64,000 nt of DNA from Chloroflexus sp. (lineage in GTDB: Bacteria; Chloroflexota; Anaerolineae; Anaerolineales; Villigracilaceae). A model generated the notes under the pieces. The model did no database searches. It saw only the letters and a list, made by a program, of their open reading frames with translations, and was not told where the DNA came from. The stretch is from assembly GCA_020723995.1 (NCBI GenBank), contig DYHT01000001.1:62001-126000 (forward strand), in the 5' to 3' direction. The translations under genes and the position numbers were made by a program. Below are positions 58,324-64,000 of the stretch, in pieces. The number at the start of each line of letters is the position of its first letter. Position 1 is the stretch's first letter.

Positions 58324-59973
58324 ATGGTTGAATATCTAACAAGAGCAAATTTTATTCAGGGATTAAGGCAATCGCCGAATGATTCGGTGGATGCTGTTGT
58401 TTTCGTTACCGGCGCGATAACGCCGTTTGATTTTAATGAAGTTCGACAATGCCTTGATGAAAGTGTTCGTGTGCTTAAGAGTGGCGGATTATTTTTTATC
58501 CATGGATCCCCCACATACTTACCAGAATTGGGTGTCTATTTGGACCAACGACTAACCTTCAAATATTGGATTGCTATAAAGTCACTAGAACAACAAAATA
58601 CAGGTGGTTTGCCATCTGTTCATGCCGCAGTGCTCCTATTTGTAAAAGAGATTGGCAATTTCCAAATTAATCGCCTGCGTTTTCCTCATGAATATTGTTC
58701 CCATTGTGGAAAAACGCTTCGTGACTGGGGTGGAAAGGCCCATCTAATGGATCCAGAGGGTTTTGCAGCGTCTGATGTTTGGACCAGCCTCCCACTAGAA
58801 GATAATTATGTACAACTCTCTGAACCTGCATTATGCGCCATCATAAAGATGGTTGTTAGTGACACGATTATTGTTGGCCCAACTGAGGATGTAAAAACTT
58901 CCCGAACATCCATCAGTGAACCTACATATCAGTATTACTTGCCCCAATTTGGCCCCAAAATCAGTTGCCCAAGAGAATCGCAAATCCTTGAAGATAGTCT
59001 GTGGAATGTTGTCCATCACGGTGATGCGATAGAAATACTCAAACGCTACCCTGATAATTCAGTTGATTTAGTGTTTGCGGATCCACCCTATAATCTTTCC
59101 AAAGGTTACAGCGTTTATAATGATGCTCAAAGCCGCGATGAATACTTATCATGGTGTAATTCGTGGCTAGAGGAATATATTCGCATTTTGAAACCGACTG
59201 GCGCATTGTATCTGCTTAACTTGCCGCGTTGGACAATGTATCACGCAGCCTATTTAAACAAACGCCTGTATTTTAAAAACTGGATTGTCTGGGATGCTCT
59301 TTCGGAACCGAGAGGAAAGATTATGCCCGCTCACTATGGGTTACTGTTTTATACAAAGCACCCATCAAAATTCATATTCAACCAAGAAGAAATAAGAGAG
59401 ATTGACTTGCGCCAATATTGCTTGCGCGCATCCTGTATTCGTGAGCGGAAAGCTCTAGGCGAAGACAAGAAAGATACCCTTACTGATATATGGTCAGATA
59501 TCCATCGTCTAAAGCACAGGCGAGATCGCGATTACCATCCTTGTCAACTTCCTGATGCCTTGATGGAACGTATAATTCGTTTATCAACCAACGAGGGGGG
59601 CATTGTACTTGACGCCTTGGCCGGGACAGGCACCACAGCAATTGTTGCGAAGCGACTGGGACGCCGTTATGTTGCTATAGATATAGATGATGCCTATGTT
59701 CGTATTATTCGGGAAAAATTGGAACAAATAGAAGACTTAGGTTATGTGCAACGGCAAAGTACAAAAAGGCCGCGACCACAATACAGCAAAAAAAGCTTGC
59801 AGTTGGAGTTACTTAATCTTGCTGCGAAGTTAGGGCGGCTGCCCACGCCTGAAGATGTACAAAAAATGAGTTCATACAGTGTGGATGTTTACCTCGAAAC
59901 ATTCCCAACCTGGGGTAAAGCATTAAAAGCTGCCAAATTGGAGGTGAGAAAAAATGGCAACACAGGCGCGTAA
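58324..59973 (+). CDS. DNA methyltransferase with duplicated, partly degenerate MTase fold
   Basis: In this 549-residue amino-methyltransferase the second half (residues about 230-480) is complete: VVHHGDAIEILKRYPDNSVDLVFADPPYNLSKGY (DPPY), YIRILKPTGALYLLNLPRW, and IVLDALAGTGTTAIVAKRLGRRYVAIDID (SAM site), in the beta-class order. Residues about 20-115 (SVDAVVFVTGAITPFDF, VRVLKSGGLFFIHGSPTYL, YLDQRLTFKYWIAIKSL) look like a decayed copy without DPPY. Residues around 120-140 contain CSHCGK. The C-terminus (LQLELLNLAAKLGRLPTPEDV... FPTWGKALKAAKLE) resembles homing-endonuclease-associated DNA-binding repeats. The gene is AT-rich compared with its neighbours. Confidence 0.88.
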   Translation: MVEYLTRANFIQGLRQSPNDSVDAVVFVTGAITPFDFNEVRQCLDESVRVLKSGGLFFIHGSPTYLPELGVYLDQRLTFKYWIAIKSLEQQNTGGLPSVHAAVLLFVKEIGNFQINRLRFPHEYCSHCGKTLRDWGGKAHLMDPEGFAASDVWTSLPLEDNYVQLSEPALCAIIKMVVSDTIIVGPTEDVKTSRTSISEPTYQYYLPQFGPKISCPRESQILEDSLWNVVHHGDAIEILKRYPDNSVDLVFADPPYNLSKGYSVYNDAQSRDEYLSWCNSWLEEYIRILKPTGALYLLNLPRWTMYHAAYLNKRLYFKNWIVWDALSEPRGKIMPAHYGLLFYTKHPSKFIFNQEEIREIDLRQYCLRASCIRERKALGEDKKDTLTDIWSDIHRLKHRRDRDYHPCQLPDALMERIIRLSTNEGGIVLDALAGTGTTAIVAKRLGRRYVAIDIDDAYVRIIREKLEQIEDLGYVQRQSTKRPRPQYSKKSLQLELLNLAAKLGRLPTPEDVQKMSSYSVDVYLETFPTWGKALKAAKLEVRKNGNTGA

Positions 59974-60414
59974 AACTTCTTTCGATGAGGCAAGGATACA
60001 AAGTAGAAAATCTGATAAGGCAAGAATTGGCAAAGATACAATCTCACCATGGTATACCGTTTGGAAAAGGTCGTTCCCGAATTATTGATACGGACATTGA
60101 TTTTGCAGTTCCCAATGTGGAGGACCCATGGATGATTATCATGAGTTCTTTCCAAGAAACAACGAGCAGCGGCCAAACAACCAAAGCCCGCGATATGCTT
60201 TCTGCAATACTTGCGCGTGCTTGAGCACAATAGCCGCAATAGAGAAAACCGTTCTTTTATCCACTTTGTTGATGGTGGCGGCTGGTTGGCCCGTAAGCGT
60301 GATCTAGCACGATTAGTAGATCAATGCCATTACTTCGTCAATTTGCAGAATCTCGACATGTTGGAGGCAATAGTACTAAAACATGTTCCGGCAAAATATA
60401 AGCACGCTATGTAA
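59954..60414 (+). pseudogene. Restriction endonuclease gene broken by frameshifts
   Basis: Three overlapping frames carry parts of one protein. ATG 59954 (MATQARKTSFDE) overlaps the methyltransferase end. A second frame holds GYKVENLIRQELAKIQSHHG, RSRIIDTDIDFAVPNVEDPWMIIMSSFQETTSSGQTTKARDM (59985-60224). A third gives LRVLEHNSRNRENRSFIHFVDGGGWLARKRDLARLVDQCHYFVNL to 60414. The DIDF...SSFQETTSSGQTTKA region suggests a PD-(D/E)xK-type nuclease. At least one frameshift near 60200 and one near the N-terminus inactivate it, leaving the methyltransferase solitary. Confidence 0.7.
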
Positions 60415-60457
60415 CTCGACTTTTGCAGCGTTACTTTCTATATACAAGGAGGATGCC

Positions 60458-61441
60458 ATGTCTACCAAAGCTCGTTATAGTCTGACCGTATTCACTGCGG
60501 CGATCATCTTTACCCTGCTGGCTTGCAGCCTGCCATCATCAACCCCCACGGAGAGCGACCCCACCAAAGTGGCGATGCAGGTGCAGCTCACCATGCAGGC
60601 CATCCAGAATGCCACGCTGGTGGCGCAGGCAGCCCAGGCCGGCCAGGCGACCCAAGAAGTGCAGCCGCTGCCAACCTATACACTCTTGCCCACCTACACA
60701 CCGCAGCAAGTCAATACACTCGCCGCCCCTACCGCAATCCTTGTCACGCCCACGCAGAGCCTGGATGAGCGCATGAAATCCGCCAAAATTCTGGTTTACG
60801 AAGATACCTACCTGACCAATCATGGCCCCTGGGTTAAGGATACGCTTGACATGATGGGGTTGAATTATAAGTATGATGCTGACGCATTGGGGCATTTTAT
60901 GGGCGACTTGAATTCGAGTACACCCTGGGACCTGATCATCGTGGCGGCCGAGAGTAGAGACTCTGTCCAGGGAGAATTCTGGGATGTCATCGCACCTAAA
61001 GTGATCAATGATAAGACCGCGCTGATCGTCGAGATGTGGTACCTTTCCGATACGGCTAACGGGCGCATCAGGTCGCTGACAGACCCATGCGGTATTGCCT
61101 TCCAGGCTGTTCGGAAAGATGTGGATTCCATCTATACCCTGGATCCGAAGCATCCTGTCTTTTCTACACCCAACAGCGGATTCTCATTAATCCACTATAG
61201 TCCTGTTTGGTTTGATAAAGGAGGAGACTATATCCGGCTGACATCGGGCAGCAAAGCTACCTTGCTGGCCGGCGGTTATCCCAAGGAAAAATCGAGCTAC
61301 GGCCTGATCGCGACTTGCTTCGATGGCCGCGTCATCTTCCAGACCTTCTCCAATCACGACTATAAACGCAGCGATATTCTGATGCTCTGGCAAAATTACA
61401 TTACCAATACCCTTCAGAAGCATTTTGAGGCCGTCCCTTAA
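60458..61441 (+). CDS. Hypothetical lipoprotein with a Rossmann-like extracellular domain
   Basis: This 327-residue protein has the signal MSTKARYSLTVFTAAIIFTLLACSLPS (lipobox LLAC) and a Gln/Thr/Pro-rich spacer (about 35-105). The folded domain begins KSAKILVYEDTYLTNHGPWVKDTLDMMGLNYKYD and includes WDLIIVAAESRDSVQGEFWDVIAPKV and GLIATCFDGRVIFQTFSNHDY. The alternation of strands and helices and the surface-DxD-like positions resemble ThuA/glutamine-amidotransferase-like domains, but no catalytic set is clear. AAGGAGG precedes ATG 60458. The GC content is back to that of the bulk genome, so it lies outside the restriction-modification island. Confidence 0.65.
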   Translation: MSTKARYSLTVFTAAIIFTLLACSLPSSTPTESDPTKVAMQVQLTMQAIQNATLVAQAAQAGQATQEVQPLPTYTLLPTYTPQQVNTLAAPTAILVTPTQSLDERMKSAKILVYEDTYLTNHGPWVKDTLDMMGLNYKYDADALGHFMGDLNSSTPWDLIIVAAESRDSVQGEFWDVIAPKVINDKTALIVEMWYLSDTANGRIRSLTDPCGIAFQAVRKDVDSIYTLDPKHPVFSTPNSGFSLIHYSPVWFDKGGDYIRLTSGSKATLLAGGYPKEKSSYGLIATCFDGRVIFQTFSNHDYKRSDILMLWQNYITNTLQKHFEAVP

Positions 61442-61445
61442 AACC

Positions 61446-61524
61446 AATACTGTTTAGCTAAGGCCGCAGAGGCGGCTCCCACACCGCCGGGCATGGGAGC
61501 CCGACCCACTAACTAAAAAGTATT
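61446..61524. repeat. 79-bp palindromic element
   Basis: The ends are imperfect inverse copies: AATACTGTTTAGCTAAG at 61446 and CCACTAACTAAAAAGTATT ending at 61524. Inside, GGCTCCCA and TGGGAGCC form a second stem around a CCGCCGGGC loop. It lies between the lipoprotein and the peptidase gene, has no coding capacity, and by its nested symmetry resembles a small MITE-like unit. Confidence 0.65.
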
Positions 61525-61570
61525 GCCCTTAGAACTACTCATCAGCCCAACACACAGTACACAGGAGTAC

Positions 61571-63376
61571 ATGATGCTCTTCACCCAATCTACCTGGAGT
61601 CTCATCGACCTCTTCCCCGACCTCGACGCGCCGGAACTGGAAGCCGCCTTCAAAACGCTCGAAGCGCGAGTCGCCGATTTTGAGAAAATCCGCCCGCAAC
61701 TCAAGCCGGATATTGCCACATCGAACTTCCTCGAAATCGTCAAAGATTCCGAAGAATCGGCACACCTGGCGCACAAACTGCACGCCTTCGCCGGCCTGTC
61801 CTTCACCGCCGACACCCAGAACCAGGTCATCCAGACGCTGATGGGCCGCGTCCAGCAGTTTATGGCCGAACTCGAAAACCGCACCCTGTTTTTCAGCCTG
61901 TGGTGGAAAGACCTGGATGAGGCCAACGCCAAACGCCTGATGGACGCCTCCGGCGATTACCACTATTACCTCGAAGAGATGCGTCACTTCAAGCCGCACA
62001 CCTTGACCGAACCGGAAGAAAAGATCGTCAACCTGAAGAACGTCACCGGTGTGCAGGCGCTGGTCACGCTCTACGACGCCATCACCAACCGTTATGCTTT
62101 CAAACTGGAAGTGGACGGCGAGACGAAAGAACTGACCCGCGGCGAACTGATGGTCCACGTGCGCGGCGCGGACCCGGAGCTGCGGGCGAAAGCCTACCAG
62201 GAACTGTACCGCGTCTACAGCACGGACGGCGCCATCCTCGGCCAGATGTACCAAACCCTCGTCCGCGACTGGCGCAACGAAAACCTGACCCTGCGCAAGT
62301 TCGCCAGTCCGATTGCGGTGCGCAACTTGGGCAACGACATCCCCGACGAGGCGGTTGATACGCTCCTGAAGATGTGCCAGAAGAACGCGCCCATCTTCCA
62401 GCGTTATTTCAGGTTGAAGGCGAAACACATCGGCATGAAACGCCTGCGCCGTTATGATGTGTACGCGCCGGTAGTGAAATCCGATAGAACTTACAAATTC
62501 GGCAAGGCAACCGAAATGGTGCTGGATACATTCAGCGCCTTCCATCCCGATTTCGGTAAACATGCCCGGCGAGTCTTCGCCGAGAACCATCTCGATAGCG
62601 AAGTGCGCAAGGGAAAGCAATCCGGCGCGTTCTGCTGGGGCGTCGTCCCGGAGATAACGCCATGGGTCAAGCTCAACTACCAGTCGCGCGCCGACGACGT
62701 GGCGACCATGGCGCACGAACTCGGTCACGCCATCCACGCCATGCTGGCCGCCCATCACAGCGTCTTCACCTTCCACTCCTCCCTGCCGCTGGCGGAGACC
62801 GCCTCCACCTTCGGCGAGATGATGCTGGTGGACAAACTACTGGCCGAAGAGAGCGACGAATCGGTGCGGCGTGACATGCTTTTCCGCCAGGTGGACGACT
62901 CTTATGCCACCATCCTGCGCCAGGCCTACTTTGCCCTCTTCGAGCGCCAGGCGCACGAGATGGTGGTCAACAACGCTCCAGTGGACGAACTGACCGCGGC
63001 CTACATGAAGCATCTAAGCGATCAGTTTGGCGACGCAGTGGAAGTCAGCGACGAATTCAAATGGGAGTGGATTTCCATCCCACACATCTACCACACCCCC
63101 TTCTACGTCTATGCTTACGCCTTCGGGCAGTTGCTGGTGCTATCGCTTTACAAGCAATACAAAGCAGAAGGCGAGGCCTTCAAGCCGCGCTATCTCAAGA
63201 TTTTGTCCGCAGGAGGCTCGCAGGCCCCGGCCAAGATTCTGGGTGACGCGGGTATAGACATCCGCTCTGAGAAATTCTGGCAGGGCGGGTTTGATGTAAT
63301 TAGTGCTTTGGTAGATGAACTGGAGAAATTGCCGGTGAAAGCGGGGTGGAGGCACGACGTAAAGCGTAATGCGTAA
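61571..63376 (+). CDS. M3-family oligoendopeptidase (PepF-like)
   Basis: This 601-residue zinc peptidase starts MMLFTQSTWSLIDLFPDLD. The N-terminal helical part is followed by the M3 catalytic region: WVKLNYQSRADDVATMAHELGHAIHAMLAAHHSVFTFHSSLPLAETASTFGEM. Here HELGH gives the two zinc His and Glu, and a downstream Glu in AETAST is the third ligand. Such enzymes cleave short peptides in the cytoplasm. CAGGAG lies 6 nt before ATG 61571. The final codons (VKRNA, stop) fall in an inverted repeat that makes a hairpin at 63358-63390. Confidence 0.9.
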   Translation: MMLFTQSTWSLIDLFPDLDAPELEAAFKTLEARVADFEKIRPQLKPDIATSNFLEIVKDSEESAHLAHKLHAFAGLSFTADTQNQVIQTLMGRVQQFMAELENRTLFFSLWWKDLDEANAKRLMDASGDYHYYLEEMRHFKPHTLTEPEEKIVNLKNVTGVQALVTLYDAITNRYAFKLEVDGETKELTRGELMVHVRGADPELRAKAYQELYRVYSTDGAILGQMYQTLVRDWRNENLTLRKFASPIAVRNLGNDIPDEAVDTLLKMCQKNAPIFQRYFRLKAKHIGMKRLRRYDVYAPVVKSDRTYKFGKATEMVLDTFSAFHPDFGKHARRVFAENHLDSEVRKGKQSGAFCWGVVPEITPWVKLNYQSRADDVATMAHELGHAIHAMLAAHHSVFTFHSSLPLAETASTFGEMMLVDKLLAEESDESVRRDMLFRQVDDSYATILRQAYFALFERQAHEMVVNNAPVDELTAAYMKHLSDQFGDAVEVSDEFKWEWISIPHIYHTPFYVYAYAFGQLLVLSLYKQYKAEGEAFKPRYLKILSAGGSQAPAKILGDAGIDIRSEKFWQGGFDVISALVDELEKLPVKAGWRHDVKRNA

Positions 63377-63390
63377 AATTACGCTTTACG
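63358..63390. terminator. Inverted repeat at the pepF stop, possible bidirectional terminator
   Basis: CGTAAAGCGTAAT, a 7-nt loop, then ATTACGCTTTACG form a perfect 13-bp stem. It overlaps the end of the peptidase gene and lies 10 nt from the convergent ssb stop, so it could end both transcripts, although T-runs are absent. It is also of the dispersed-repeat style of this genome. Confidence 0.5.
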
Positions 63391-63400
63391 ATTCACTCCC

Positions 63401-63784
63401 TTACGCCTCATATTCCGCCGGCTCTTCTTCCACCGCCGCGACCGGCTCTTCCTCCGGCTTGCGGTCGAGCATCTGCATCATTAAAGCTACAACTTTGGTG
63501 TAGTATTTGGTTTCGCCGCCTTTATCCTCGTAGCGGTCGGTCTTCAAGCGGCCTTCGAGGTAGATGAGACTGCCTTTATGCAAATACTGCTGGCAGACTT
63601 CCCCCAGCCGCCCCCAGGCTTCCACGTTGACCCATTCGGTGTATTCCTTGACTTCGCTGCCCGTCTTCCAACGCTGACCGACAGCCAAGCTAAAGTGCGT
63701 CACTTGCTTGCCAGTCGGCGTGAAACGGGACTCTGGGTCTTTGCCCAGACGACCAATGAGTTGAACACGGTTTAGTGCGGGCAT
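63401..63784 (-). CDS. ssb: Single-stranded DNA-binding protein
   Basis: This 127-residue OB-fold protein starts MPALNRVQLIGRLGKDPESRFTPTGKQVTHFSLAVGQRWKTGSEVKEYTEWVNVEAWGRLGEVCQQYLHKGSLIYLEGRLKTDRYEDKGGETKYYTKVVALMMQML. This is the full SSB DNA-binding domain. The C-terminal tail is acidic (EEEPVAAVEEEPAEYEA) but short and lacks the usual DDxIPF end that recruits partners. It may be a second, competence-type SSB or a natural variant. Strong AGGAGGAGAAAT upstream marks the start. Confidence 0.93.
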   Translation of the reverse strand: MPALNRVQLIGRLGKDPESRFTPTGKQVTHFSLAVGQRWKTGSEVKEYTEWVNVEAWGRLGEVCQQYLHKGSLIYLEGRLKTDRYEDKGGETKYYTKVVALMMQMLDRKPEEEPVAAVEEEPAEYEA

Positions 63785-63863
63785 CTTATTTCTCCTCCTT
63801 GAGACTAAACGGAAACGATGATATTAGTGTAGCGATAAATCAAAAAAAGTCAATAGGTATAGA

Positions 63864-63938
63864 CGAGTAGATCCAGGGGAGAGGGGATAAGGGAAAGGAA
63901 CATCTCCCCTGCACCCCTGCCCCCTTTCCCCTTTGGAG
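63864..63938. repeat. G-rich/C-rich inverted tract before panC
   Basis: CCAGGGGAGAGGGGATAAGGGAAAGG is followed by CATCTCCCCTGCACCCCTGCCCCCTTTCCCCTTTGGAGG. It is the same C-rich palindrome style as at 2068 and 14467. Its end (TTGGAGG) provides the apparent ribosome-binding site of panC. A ssb promoter must lie near here too, but I cannot single it out. Confidence 0.5.
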
Positions 63939-63944
63939 GCTGCC

Positions 63945-64000
63945 ATGCAAGTTGTTACAACTAATTCAGAATTACGGTTGGCCCGCAACTCCCTGCCGGA
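63945..64000 (+). CDS. panC: Start of pantoate-beta-alanine ligase PanC (cut by window edge)
   Basis: ATG 63945 follows GGAGG by 6 nt and opens MQVVTTNSELRLARNSLP, the characteristic first strand and helix of pantothenate synthetase, which joins pantoate and beta-alanine using ATP. Only 18 codons are inside the window, so the call rests on the N-terminal resemblance and a good ribosome-binding site. Confidence 0.6.
   Translation, partial: MQVVTTNSELRLARNSLP

Noticed and set aside
61535-62776. 413-codon minus-strand frame opposite the M3 peptidase gene
   Set aside because: It is the complement of the HELGH-containing gene and lacks its own start signal.

Overview
The window looks like chromosomal DNA of a member of the Chloroflexota, most likely class Anaerolineae. 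This is an inference from the gene set and style: moderate-to-high GC, PstA with a long extracytoplasmic insertion, DUF4230 and NTF2-fused proteins, NadC-NadA-NadB order, an HrcA/CIRCE heat-shock operon, and dense short interspersed repeats. No rRNA, phage, plasmid or CRISPR array is visible. Two tRNA genes (Pro-UGG, Leu-CAA) are present.

Layout. 1-12.4 kb: unknown proteins, a metallophosphoesterase, a YciI protein, a truncated YcaQ-like protein, a broken MntA/HepT pair, a two-subunit family I CoA-transferase, an ABC-F ATPase, a LipM-type octanoyltransferase, a DUF4230 protein missing its core, a YdcF/ElyC protein, an HD protein and a barrel-NTF2 fusion. 12.5-16.1 kb: de novo NAD operon nadC-nadA-nadB. 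16.1-32.3 kb: a phosphate block with two PstSCA sets, three PstB-like ATPases, PhoU, a PhoR/PhoB-type pair, an ArsC-type arsenate reductase and SurE; the second set is interrupted by a PIN-toxin/antitoxin pair and carries a hemerythrin-like protein. 32.3-42.3 kb: dnaX-ybaB-recR, prmA translationally coupled to a VapC/AbrB pair, and hrcA-grpE-dnaK-dnaJ behind CIRCE. 42.4-57 kb: galE, gatA and gatC, an esterase, tRNA-Pro, a glycosyltransferase, rnhB, sua5, a small beta-carbonic-anhydrase-like protein, a RelBE-type pair, hflK/hflC and a large cation P-type ATPase. 57-64 kb: tRNA-Leu, ychF, an AT-rich restriction-modification island with a broken nuclease, a lipoprotein, an M3 peptidase, ssb and the start of panC.

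The most striking feature is the interaction of short palindromic or low-complexity repeats with genes. Repeat units lie in frame inside housekeeping proteins: two palindromes totalling 99 bp in nadA, an 84-bp unit in prmA and a 32-bp tract in phoR. Repeats also supply the C-terminal codons and stop of several genes, provide the apparent ribosome-binding site of nadB, and have landed in a dead RelE-like toxin gene. The second theme is toxin-antitoxin turnover: three decayed modules, three apparently complete ones, one of which is flanked by a duplicated 3' end of pstC. Several genes have a TATAAT-like box 6-7 nt before the start codon, which suggests leaderless mRNAs.
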